NCBI GenBank assembly: GCA_041166365.1
Contig: JBEEFX010000115.1
Span: 1 to 10,273 of the forward strand
Direction of reading: 5' to 3'
Origin: DASUCS01 sp041166365
GTDB taxonomy: Bacteria > Actinomycetota > Acidimicrobiia > Acidimicrobiales > JACDCH01
Length of the DNA stretch: 10,273 nucleotides
Part shown: piece by piece, positions 1 through 5,696 of the stretch
Layout of the letters: each line of letters begins with the position of its first letter
Numbering within the stretch: the stretch's first letter is position 1
Translations under genes and position numbers: made by a program
Notes under the pieces: model-generated
What the model was told of the DNA's origin: nothing
Seen by the model: only the letters and a program-made list of their open reading frames with translations
Databases searched by the model: none

Positions 1-219
1 GAGCGCGATCGTGCGCTTGTTGCGGTTCAGCAGCTTGAAGAAGAGCGAGTCGCCGTCGGGGTGCAGGAAGCCCATCGCCCGCGCGCTGTCGCCGCCGTCA
101 GGCCGCTCGACCTTGACCACGTCAGCGCCGAAGTCTGCGAGGTAGCGCGCGCAGTTCGGTCCGGCAACGACCGTGCTCGCGTCGATCACGCGCACGTCAG
201 CGAGCGGGGCGGCCGTCAC
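1..219 (-). CDS. Family III CoA-transferase (CaiB/BaiF), N-terminal 73 residues, runs off the window
   Basis: Family III CoA-transferases move coenzyme A between acyl groups, or act as acyl-CoA racemases, in the cytoplasm. Only the first 73 codons are present; the frame is open to base 1. Visible family features are the opening VRVIDAS, the AGPNCARYLADFGADVVKVE stretch (residues 18-37; AGP, LADFGADV and KVE are hallmarks), a GD pair followed by R, and NRNKRTIAL near residue 65, matching the family's NRNKRSI segment. The start is GTG at 219; it overlaps the rsmA stop by four bases (GTGA), indicating translational coupling. The substrate cannot be told from this part: alpha-methylacyl-CoA racemase, formyl-CoA and carnitine-type transferases share these motifs. 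In mycobacteria ispE follows ksgA; here this gene does. Confidence 0.85.
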   Translation of the reverse strand, partial: MTAAPLADVRVIDASTVVAGPNCARYLADFGADVVKVERPDGGDSARAMGFLHPDGDSLFFKLLNRNKRTIAL

Positions 220-1025
220 TGCGCCAGCCTGCCCCAATCCTCCACCGACAGTTCTTCGGCGCGAGCTTCGGCCGACACGCCGGCTCGTTCGAAGCCCGCC
301 GCGTCGACCAGGCCCGCCAGCGAGCCTCGCAACATCTTGCGGCGCTGACCGAACCCGGCGCGCACGAGGGTGAACAGCGCATCTGGATCAGCGGTGGTCG
401 CCGGCTCGATTCGGCGCTCGATGCGTACAAGTGCGGAGTCGACCTTGGGCTTCGGCCAGAACACGGTCGGTCCGACGCGTCCGACGACCTGCGCGTTGGC
501 CCAGTACGCCACCTTCACCGACGGGATGCCGTAGGCCTTCGTGCCGGGAGAGGCCGCCAGCCGCTCGCCGACCTCGCGTTGCACCATCACCAACATCCGC
601 TCGATCGCCGGCACACGATCGAGCAGGTCGAGCACCAACGGTGTGGCCACGTTGTACGGCAGGTTGGCCACGAGGTGCCAGTGCTCCGCCCTCGCAAGCA
701 GCCTCGACCAGTCGAGCTCGAGGGCGTCACCCTGTACAACAGCGGGTCGGGGCTCCACGTCGGCGAGCACCTCGGTCAAGATCGGCAGGAGGTGGCGATC
801 GAGCTCGACCGCGGTCACGTCGGCCCCCGCCTCGACCAAGGCGAGGGTGAGCGCGCCGATCCCGGCCCCGACCTCGACCACGTGATCGCCCGGCTGGACC
901 CCGGCCAGGCGTACGACCCGCCGGACGGTGTTGGGATCGACCACGAAGTTCTGGCCGAGCGCCCGGCTGGGGCGCACGCCGTGGCGGTCGAGCAGCTCTT
1001 GGGCCTGGCGCCGGGTGACCGTCAC
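216..1025 (-). CDS. rsmA: 16S rRNA (adenine(1518)-N6/adenine(1519)-N6)-dimethyltransferase RsmA (KsgA)
   Basis: RsmA dimethylates two adjacent adenines in the 3'-terminal helix of 16S rRNA, using S-adenosylmethionine, late in 30S assembly. The 269-residue length is normal. Seen in order: LGQNF at 23-27, the SAM-binding glycine motif VEVGAGIG at 50-57, the acidic end of strand 2 (VELDRH, about 73-78), GDAL at about 99-102, and the catalytic NLPY at 121-124. Further on are the QREVGERL and PSVKV segments and FWPKPKVDSALV, all typical of KsgA. The start is GTG at 1025, chosen because the next upstream in-frame region is non-coding and the family begins shortly before GQNF. It lies 26 bases after the RlpA-like gene and overlaps the following CoA-transferase by 4 bases. 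Kasugamycin sensitivity is linked to this enzyme in other bacteria. Confidence 0.96.
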   Translation of the reverse strand: MTVTRRQAQELLDRHGVRPSRALGQNFVVDPNTVRRVVRLAGVQPGDHVVEVGAGIGALTLALVEAGADVTAVELDRHLLPILTEVLADVEPRPAVVQGDALELDWSRLLARAEHWHLVANLPYNVATPLVLDLLDRVPAIERMLVMVQREVGERLAASPGTKAYGIPSVKVAYWANAQVVGRVGPTVFWPKPKVDSALVRIERRIEPATTADPDALFTLVRAGFGQRRKMLRGSLAGLVDAAGFERAGVSAEARAEELSVEDWGRLAQ

Positions 1026-1051
1026 CCGGCTAGTTCACCAGGCGATCCGGT

Positions 1052-1603
1052 TCACCAGGAGATCTCGACCTGGACGACGCCCAACGCAGGATCCTTCAGC
1101 TCGGCAAAGGTGGCGCGGTCGAGGTCGATGATCCGTCCGGCCTGATACGGGCCGCGGTCCGTGACGACGCAGGTGGTGCTGGCCCCGTTCTCGAGGCTCG
1201 TGACGGTGACCACGGTGCCCTTCGGCAGCGACACGTGGGCGCACTCGCCCGGCCGGTAGTCGTACCAGGACGCGCCGCCTTGCTGCGTGTTCGGCGGGGC
1301 GGTGGTGGTGGTCGGCGCCGGCGCGGTGACCACGGACTTCGCGGCCGGCTTGGGTGGGGAGGTGGCAGGCGTCGTCTCCGGCGCGGCCGCCGCCTCTTCC
1401 GGCGCGCTCGTCGTCACGACGATCGTCGTCGTCGGCGCCGCGCTCGTCGTGGTGATCTCCACGTGCGCGGCGTCGACCTTGACGGACGCCGCCCTGGCCT
1501 CGGTCTTCGGGATGTTGTCGAGTATGAGGATTGGCAGGGCGAACACCGTCAACCAGACGGCGAACACCAGGCGATGTCGCGGCACGACATACGGCTGCCG
1601 CAT
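1052..1603 (-). CDS. RlpA-like double-psi beta-barrel protein, membrane-anchored or secreted
   Basis: A cell-envelope protein of the RlpA/expansin-like double-psi beta-barrel family; some RlpA proteins are lytic transglycosylases acting on peptidoglycan. 183 residues: a hydrophobic segment at about 11-29 (signal anchor or uncleaved signal), an Ala/Thr/Pro/Val linker at about 48-108, and a C-terminal barrel at 109-183. Barrel motifs seen are GGASWYD (109-115), LPKGTVVTV (126-134), TDRGPYQAGRIIDL (148-161) and a closing GVVQVEISW. Compared with E. coli-type RlpA, the segment between ASWY and LPKGT is very short; E120, C121 and H123 lie there, and C145 may pair with C121. The ATG at 1603 was chosen because upstream in-frame codons lack a start; a GGAGG lies about 14 bases upstream, farther than usual. 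The gene sits between tatD and rsmA, where mycobacteria have rpfB. Catalytic activity is inferred, not shown. Confidence 0.87.
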   Translation of the reverse strand: MRQPYVVPRHRLVFAVWLTVFALPILILDNIPKTEARAASVKVDAAHVEITTTSAAPTTTIVVTTSAPEEAAAAPETTPATSPPKPAAKSVVTAPAPTTTTAPPNTQQGGASWYDYRPGECAHVSLPKGTVVTVTSLENGASTTCVVTDRGPYQAGRIIDLDRATFAELKDPALGVVQVEISW

Positions 1604-1673
1604 CTCAGCTTCGTTGGCCTCCAGAGCTCCGTCCTTTTCTCTCTGGTGGTCTGCGTGGCTTCGTGCGCCGGGC

Positions 1674-1702
1674 ACGTTACGGGGGCCGTAACACGAACGC
1701 AA
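1674..1702 (-). promoter_or_regulatory. Candidate promoter for the RlpA-like gene
   Basis: On the minus strand, TTGCGT (1702-1697) and TAACGT (1679-1674) are separated by exactly 17 bases. The second fits the actinobacterial TANNNT -10 pattern; the first shares only the TTG of the -35 consensus. Transcription would begin near 1667, giving a leader of about 64 bases before the ATG at 1603. The 128-base gap after tatD is one of the few in this gene string long enough for a promoter. This is pattern matching only. Confidence 0.4.
1676..1692. repeat. Perfect 7-bp inverted repeat within the candidate promoter
   Basis: GTTACGG (1676-1682) and CCGTAAC (1686-1692) are perfect complements with a 3-base centre. 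The repeat covers much of the spacer and part of the -10 hexamer of the candidate promoter, where a repressor or other regulator dimer could bind. It could instead form a small RNA hairpin ending the tatD transcript 40 bases after its stop, but there is no following U-run on the minus strand. Confidence 0.55.
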
Positions 1703-1731
1703 ACTAACGGGCTAGTCCTTGCCCCGCTGGT

Positions 1732-2490
1732 TCAGAGGCCAAACAAGATTTCTGCGTTTGCCCAGGTCACGGCAGCAATTTGCTCTGGCGGGAGGTCCTT
1801 GACTGCGGCGACGGCCGCCCCGACGAGGGTCACGAAGGCCGGCTGATTGGGGGTGCCGCGGCGCGGTACGGGGGTCAGGAACGGGGCGTCGGTCTCCACC
1901 AACAGCCGGTCGAGCGGACAGGTCGAGGCGGCGGCGCGCACGTCGCTCGCGTTCGGGAACGTGACGATGCCGGAGAACGAGAGGTAGGCCCCGAGCGCGA
2001 CGGCGCGCTGCGCTTCTTCGACGCCGCCGGTGAAGCAGTGGAACACCGTGCGTCGGGGGACACCGTGTTCGGCGAGCACGGCGAAGGTGTCGTCCCACGC
2101 CTCGCGCGTGTGGATCACCAGCGCGAGGTCGTGCGTGTGCGCCAACCCGATCTGGCGTGCGAACACGTCGCGCTGCACGTCGACCGGCGAGTGGTTGTAG
2201 TGGTAGTCGAGCCCGCACTCCCCCACGGCGACGACCTCGGGGGCGCGCAACAGCTCCTCGAGCCCGTCCGTCCCGTCCTTGGCATCGTGGGGATGCACCC
2301 CTGCCGTGGCCCAGACGCCGTCCACGGCCCGGGCCACCGCGATCGCCGCTTTCGACTGCTCGACGGTGGTGCCGACCGTCACCATCCGGGTGACGCCCGC
2401 CGCCGCCGCGGCGGCCACCTGTGCCCGGGCGGCCTCGAGGTCATCCGGAAGATGGCAGTGGTCGTCCGTCCAGACGACCTGCTCAGGCAT
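1732..2490 (-). CDS. tatD: TatD-family metal-dependent hydrolase / deoxyribonuclease
   Basis: TatD proteins are metal-dependent nucleases of the amidohydrolase fold, associated with 3'-5' DNA trimming and repair. 252 residues, usual length. Expected metal ligands are all visible: H11 and H13 (DDHCHL), E91 (GECGLDY), H127 (VIHTRE), H151 (HCFTG) and D201 (ETDAPFL). GVHPHDA at 64-70 is also typical. The frame stays open upstream to 2889, but that stretch overlaps metG and is low-complexity arginine-rich shadow; the ATG at 2490 places the DDHCHL motif at the usual N-terminal position. It overlaps the metG stop by 8 bases, so the two are probably translated in a coupled way. The metG-tatD pair is conserved across actinobacteria. 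The family's biological substrate remains uncertain. Confidence 0.95.
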   Translation of the reverse strand: MPEQVVWTDDHCHLPDDLEAARAQVAAAAAAGVTRMVTVGTTVEQSKAAIAVARAVDGVWATAGVHPHDAKDGTDGLEELLRAPEVVAVGECGLDYHYNHSPVDVQRDVFARQIGLAHTHDLALVIHTREAWDDTFAVLAEHGVPRRTVFHCFTGGVEEAQRAVALGAYLSFSGIVTFPNASDVRAAASTCPLDRLLVETDAPFLTPVPRRGTPNQPAFVTLVGAAVAAVKDLPPEQIAAVTWANAEILFGL

Positions 2491-4009
2491 TGATTCGCGG
2501 GAACAGCGGGGCGCCCTTCTCGACCGGCAGGCCGCCGGGATACCGGCCCCACTCCGCCGCAGCCGGCAGACGCTGGTCCTGCGGTGCCCCGGGCAACCCG
2601 ATGCGCCGCCAGATCTCCGCACTGGCGTCGGGCGCCGCCGGCGAGGCCAGGATCGCCACGATGCGCAGCGCTTCCAGCGCGTCGCCGAGCACCCCCTCGA
2701 CGTCCGGGCCCGGGTCGGCTTTCCATGGTTCCGTCGCCTCGAGCAGCGCGTTCGTCTCGCGGATGAGGCGCCACGTGGCGTCGAGCGCGATCGAAGGCTG
2801 CACGCGGTCCCACGCATCCGCGGTCGCGTCGTACGCCTCTGTCGCGACGGCGCGCAGCGGACTGTCGGCGCGCGGCGCCGGACCGACACCGCCGCATTTC
2901 TTGTCGATCACCGTGGCGACACGCGACAGCAGGTTGCCGAGGTTGTTGGCCAGGTCGCTGTTGTAGCGGTCGACCATCCGCTCGTAGCTGAAATCGCCAT
3001 CCGGACCGAACGGCGTGTCGCGCAAGAAGTGGTACCGGAACGCGTCGACACCGAAGTCTTCGACGAGCCTGGCGGGGGCGATGTCGGTGAGCTTGGCCGG
3101 GCCGTGCACAGTCTTGCTCAGCTTCTCCCCGCCCAGCAGCAGCCAGCCGTGGACGTGGACCCGGTGCGGCGGCTCGAGACCGGCGGCGAGCAGCATGGCC
3201 GGCCAGTACACGCAGTGGAAGCGGATGATCTCCTTGCCGATGAGGTGATGCACCGCCGGCCACCACGCCTTGAACCGCTCGTCGTCGGTGCCGTAACCGA
3301 TCGCCGTCGCGTAGTTGATGAGCGCGTCGTACCAGACGTAGAACACGTGGCCCTCGGCCCACGGAACGGGCACACCCCAGTTGAGCGAGGTGCGAGTGAT
3401 CGACACGTCGTCGAGCCCTTGGCGGATGAAGCCGAGCACTTCGTTGCGCTTGCCCTCAGGACTGATCGCTTCGGGATTCGATTCGATCCAGTCGAGCAGG
3501 CGCTGCTGATAGCGGCTCAGCCGGAAGAAGTAGTTCTCCTCCTTCAGCTGCGTGACCGGTTTGCCCGTGTGGATCGGGCAGTAGATGCCGTCGACCAACT
3601 CGGCCTCGGTGTAGTACGCCTCGCACGACACGCAGTACGGACCCTCGTACGTGTCGAGCTCGATGTCGCCGTTCTCCTTGATGCGGGTGAGGAGCGCCTG
3701 CACCGCGGCGTGGTGCCGAGGCTCCGTGGTGCGGATGAAATCGTCGTAGGAGATGCCGAGGCTGTCCCACGTCTCGCGAAAGCGGGCGGCGTTGCGGTCG
3801 GCCTGCTCCTGGGGCGAGATCCCGGCCTCCTCGGCCGATTGCGCGACCTTCAGGCCGTGCTCGTCGGTGCCGGTGAGGAAGTAGGTGTCGTCGCCGATGA
3901 GCCGGTGCCAGCGGGCCACGGCGTCGGCGATGACGGTCGTGTAGGCGTGGCCGATGTGGGGCGCGTCGTTGACGTAGTAGATCGGCGTCGTGACATAGAA
4001 GCGTGCGAT
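2483..4009 (-). CDS. metG: Methionyl-tRNA synthetase, apparent non-standard ATC start
   Basis: Class I aminoacyl-tRNA synthetase that charges initiator and elongator tRNA-Met. Counting the ATC at 4009 as residue 1 gives 508 residues, fitting the short form without a C-terminal tRNA-binding (EMAP-like) domain. Visible: YVTTPIYYVNDAPHIGH with HIGH at 18-21, TGTDEHG at about 46-52, a zinc-knuckle-like set C126, C129, C144 and H147, NWGVPVPW, VFYVWYDALINY, and KLSKT at 296-300 as the KMSKS loop. Between the TAG of rmuC (4021-4019) and HIGH there is no in-frame ATG, GTG or TTG; the codons are CCT TGG CGG ATC GCA CGC TTC TAT. The first standard start is a GTG at 3919, which would delete HIGH and so cannot be the functional start. 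The ATC aligns with the usual initiator Met. A one-base indel joining the TTG at 4016 is the alternative. Confidence 0.93.
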   Translation of the reverse strand: MARFYVTTPIYYVNDAPHIGHAYTTVIADAVARWHRLIGDDTYFLTGTDEHGLKVAQSAEEAGISPQEQADRNAARFRETWDSLGISYDDFIRTTEPRHHAAVQALLTRIKENGDIELDTYEGPYCVSCEAYYTEAELVDGIYCPIHTGKPVTQLKEENYFFRLSRYQQRLLDWIESNPEAISPEGKRNEVLGFIRQGLDDVSITRTSLNWGVPVPWAEGHVFYVWYDALINYATAIGYGTDDERFKAWWPAVHHLIGKEIIRFHCVYWPAMLLAAGLEPPHRVHVHGWLLLGGEKLSKTVHGPAKLTDIAPARLVEDFGVDAFRYHFLRDTPFGPDGDFSYERMVDRYNSDLANNLGNLLSRVATVIDKKCGGVGPAPRADSPLRAVATEAYDATADAWDRVQPSIALDATWRLIRETNALLEATEPWKADPGPDVEGVLGDALEALRIVAILASPAAPDASAEIWRRIGLPGAPQDQRLPAAAEWGRYPGGLPVEKGAPLFPRINA

Positions 4010-4018
4010 CCGCCAAGG

Positions 4019-5086
4019 CTAGAGGCCGTTGACCTGGCGCAGCACCGGCGTTTGCGGGTCGTCGTCGTCGCTCAGACCGCGGCGGGTGCGGATCGCATCG
4101 ATCTCGTCGAGCCGCCGCTCGAGCTGGCCCCGCCGGGTGGTGGCCAGCTCGTCGAAGGTGCCCTGCACGGTGTTGAGCTGCTTCCCGAGCTTGTCGACGT
4201 GATCGGAGAACCGCACCCACTGATCCGAGAACCGCCCGAGGGCGACGAGGATCTCGTCGGATGCTCGTTCCAACAGAAAGCAGTCGACGGCCTGGCGGAT
4301 CACGCCGAGCACGGCGAACAGCGTGAACGGCGAGCACAGCACCACCCCTTGACCGAGGGCGAAGTCGCCGACCTCGCGGTCGTGCTCCTGGATGAAGGCG
4401 TACACGCTCTCGTTCGGGATGAACAGCAGCACGTAGCCCGCTGTGGTCGCGGGATCGGCGTAGCCGCGGTTGGCGAGGTCCTTGATCCGCGCCCGGACAT
4501 CGCGCAGGAACGCCGTGCACGTGCCGTGCCGCTCCGGGTCGGTGGTGGCCTCGAGGTGGCGCAGGTAGTTGTCGACCGGGAACTTCACGTCCATGTGCAA
4601 CAGCAGATCTCGGGGCATCAGGAACGTGACGTCGGGGATCGTCCCCCCGGCGATCGCGGTCTGCTTCCGGTAGTTGACGCCTTCGATCATGCCGGCAGCC
4701 CGCAACACGTCGTCGGCCATGCGCTCACCCCATTGGCCGCGTGCCTTCGGGCTGGCGAGGGCCTGCCGCAGCGCATTCGTCGTGCTCGCGAGCTCGCCCG
4801 TGGTGCGCAGCGTCTCGCGCAAGCCTTCGATCAACTCCCCGTGTTGAAGTGAGCGTTCCCGCTGCATCGCGCCGACGAGCTCGTTGACGCGTGAAAGCTC
4901 GCCGCCCATCGCATCGAGGCGATCCCCGATTGCATCGCGATGGAGGGCGAGCTCACGCGTGCCCGCTTCCGTTCTCGTACCGAGTTGCTGATCGGCGACC
5001 GACACCACCGTGTCGACCGCATTTCGCACCGCGATGACTGCGGCCAAAGCAACGATCAGCACCACGACCACGACGAGGAGTTCCAT
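4019..5086 (-). CDS. rmuC: RmuC-family protein (DNA recombination limiting, membrane-anchored)
   Basis: RmuC proteins have a coiled-coil and a predicted nuclease-fold domain, and in E. coli limit inversion at short inverted repeats. 355 residues: one hydrophobic N-terminal helix (3-20, valine/leucine-rich), a charged helical region at about 35-110 likely to be coiled coil, then the RmuC domain. Hallmarks are ASPKARGQWGE (111-121), GVNYRKQ, and DVKFPVDNYL (166-175), then GYVLLFIPNESVYAF. The C-terminal 60 residues are again charged and helical. ATG at 5086 is chosen since the membrane helix follows directly; an in-frame start at 5137 would add 17 unremarkable residues. Its TAG stop is nine bases before the proposed metG start and is in the same frame. 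No Shine-Dalgarno site is apparent. Confidence 0.93.
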   Translation of the reverse strand: MELLVVVVVLIVALAAVIAVRNAVDTVVSVADQQLGTRTEAGTRELALHRDAIGDRLDAMGGELSRVNELVGAMQRERSLQHGELIEGLRETLRTTGELASTTNALRQALASPKARGQWGERMADDVLRAAGMIEGVNYRKQTAIAGGTIPDVTFLMPRDLLLHMDVKFPVDNYLRHLEATTDPERHGTCTAFLRDVRARIKDLANRGYADPATTAGYVLLFIPNESVYAFIQEHDREVGDFALGQGVVLCSPFTLFAVLGVIRQAVDCFLLERASDEILVALGRFSDQWVRFSDHVDKLGKQLNTVQGTFDELATTRRGQLERRLDEIDAIRTRRGLSDDDDPQTPVLRQVNGL

Positions 5087-5093
5087 GTCGTGA

Positions 5094-5099
5094 ACTATG
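5094..5099 (-). promoter_or_regulatory. Possible -10 element for leaderless rmuC transcription
   Basis: CATAGT on the minus strand matches four of six bases of TATAAT and ends seven bases before the rmuC ATG, the spacing expected if transcription starts at the start codon. No Shine-Dalgarno precedes this ATG and no convincing -35 box was found. Weak evidence. Confidence 0.27.
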
Positions 5100-5149
5100 A
5101 CGAAGGGGTGTGACAGTGCCGAAGTCTGTGCCACCACTGGGATGTGCGG

Positions 5150-5208
5150 CGACTGGAGCTACACGACCATGACGCCTCGGTCATGCGGGTGCACTCCAGT
5201 CGGCTGGA
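5150..5208 (-). terminator. Nested inverted repeat after the 46-aa gene, possible terminator or structured leader
   Basis: A perfect 9-bp outer repeat, CGACTGGAG (5150-5158) with CTCCAGTCG (5194-5202), encloses a perfect 6-bp inner repeat, CATGAC (5168-5173) with GTCATG (5180-5185). A third, competing hairpin TCCAG/CTGGA (5195-5199 / 5204-5208) shares bases with the outer stem. It begins just after the stop of the 46-aa gene and lies 63 bases before rmuC. No U-tract follows on the minus strand, so a factor-independent terminator is plausible but atypical; a structured leader of rmuC is possible. Confidence 0.45.
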
Positions 5209-5349
5209 TCACACGTCGTATTCGCGCTCGACGACGGTGCCGGGACGACGTTCGACGATGGTGGTCCGTCGGCTCCGGTAGTAGCGAGGCCCGCCGAGCG
5301 CACTCACGAGCAGGACGACGACAACCAGGATCAGGAGCAGTGTCAGCAT
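5209..5349 (-). CDS. Small single-helix membrane protein, 46 aa, unrecognised
   Basis: I do not recognise a named family. The ATG at 5349 gives a 46-residue protein: a strongly hydrophobic Leu/Val helix at about 2-18, then a basic, tyrosine-containing tail (PRYYRSRR at about 21-28) and an ERR...VEREYDV end. The positive charges directly after the helix predict an N-out, C-in single-pass orientation. Its start overlaps the stop of the 115-aa gene by seven bases (GGATGCTGA), which suggests coupled translation and supports it being a real gene. A hairpin-rich gap follows its TGA. Role unknown; a tiny membrane partner of the upstream protein is possible but only inferred from the overlap. Confidence 0.62.
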   Translation of the reverse strand: MLTLLLILVVVVLLVSALGGPRYYRSRRTTIVERRPGTVVEREYDV

Positions 5350-5690
5350 CCGCCCGGCGTACCCCGGACCGCCGGGAACGAAGCGCGCGCGTCAGCGATG
5401 AGCCACGGCCGGACGATGGCTCGACTCGCTCTCGGTGCGCCTGGCACGTGATGGTAGGAGACCGGCAGTTGATCGCTCCACAGCGAGTCGAGGTCGATCT
5501 CCTCGATGATCGGGTCGGTGTGCTTCGGCTCGAGCACGTCTTGGACACCGAGCGCGACGGCCGTCATCAGCGCAGTTGCCCCGAGGCTCGCCCGCCAACC
5601 TGACGCGACTTCTGCCGGCAATCGCCGCGGCGGTGTCTGCCAACGATCCACGGCCTCCCAGGCGGCGTCGTCGTAGAGATCGTCCGGCAT
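5343..5690 (-). CDS. Conserved-looking hypothetical protein, 115 aa
   Basis: No named family recognised. The protein starts with an acidic segment (MPDDLYDDAAWEAVDRW), has one moderately hydrophobic stretch at about 34-52 that could span or touch the membrane, then an acidic patch (IIEEIDLD) and the segment YHHVPGAPRASRAIVRPWL at about 78-96. That tidy composition and its place in the gene string argue for real coding rather than a shadow of the opposite-strand frame. ATG at 5690 starts six bases after the stop of the nucleotidyltransferase-acetyltransferase gene, and the stop overlaps the ATG of the 46-aa membrane protein. The last 18 residues look poorly constrained. The three genes probably form one transcript; function unknown. 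Confidence 0.66.
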   Translation of the reverse strand: MPDDLYDDAAWEAVDRWQTPPRRLPAEVASGWRASLGATALMTAVALGVQDVLEPKHTDPIIEEIDLDSLWSDQLPVSYHHVPGAPRASRAIVRPWLIADARASFPAVRGTPGGC

Positions 5691-5696
5691 CGACGT

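Noticed and set aside
1604..1731. A ydaO-type c-di-AMP riboswitch upstream of the RlpA-like gene
   Set aside because: Such riboswitches often precede actinobacterial wall-hydrolase genes, but the gap is only 128 bases and I could not find the conserved ydaO core; only a short inverted repeat is visible.
1235..1846. Plus-strand glycine/arginine-rich frames over the rlpA gene
   Set aside because: They mirror the repetitive Thr/Ala/Pro linker codons of the minus-strand gene and have no independent support.
2491..2889. Upstream extension of the tatD frame
   Set aside because: Arginine/serine-rich translation lying over the metG C-terminus; TatD proteins begin just before the metal-binding HxH, which fits the ATG at 2490.
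2483..3919. metG beginning at the GTG at 3919
   Set aside because: This would remove the HIGH motif and the first part of the Rossmann fold, whose sequence is clearly present upstream in the same frame.
2279..4852. 857-codon open frame on the plus strand
   Set aside because: Antisense to tatD, metG and rmuC, all of which have clear family motifs. Its translation has no recognisable domain; it is a GC-rich shadow frame.
5097..5603. 168-codon plus-strand open frame
   Set aside because: Antisense to the two small overlapping minus-strand genes; composition is a random Arg/Ser mix with no motif.
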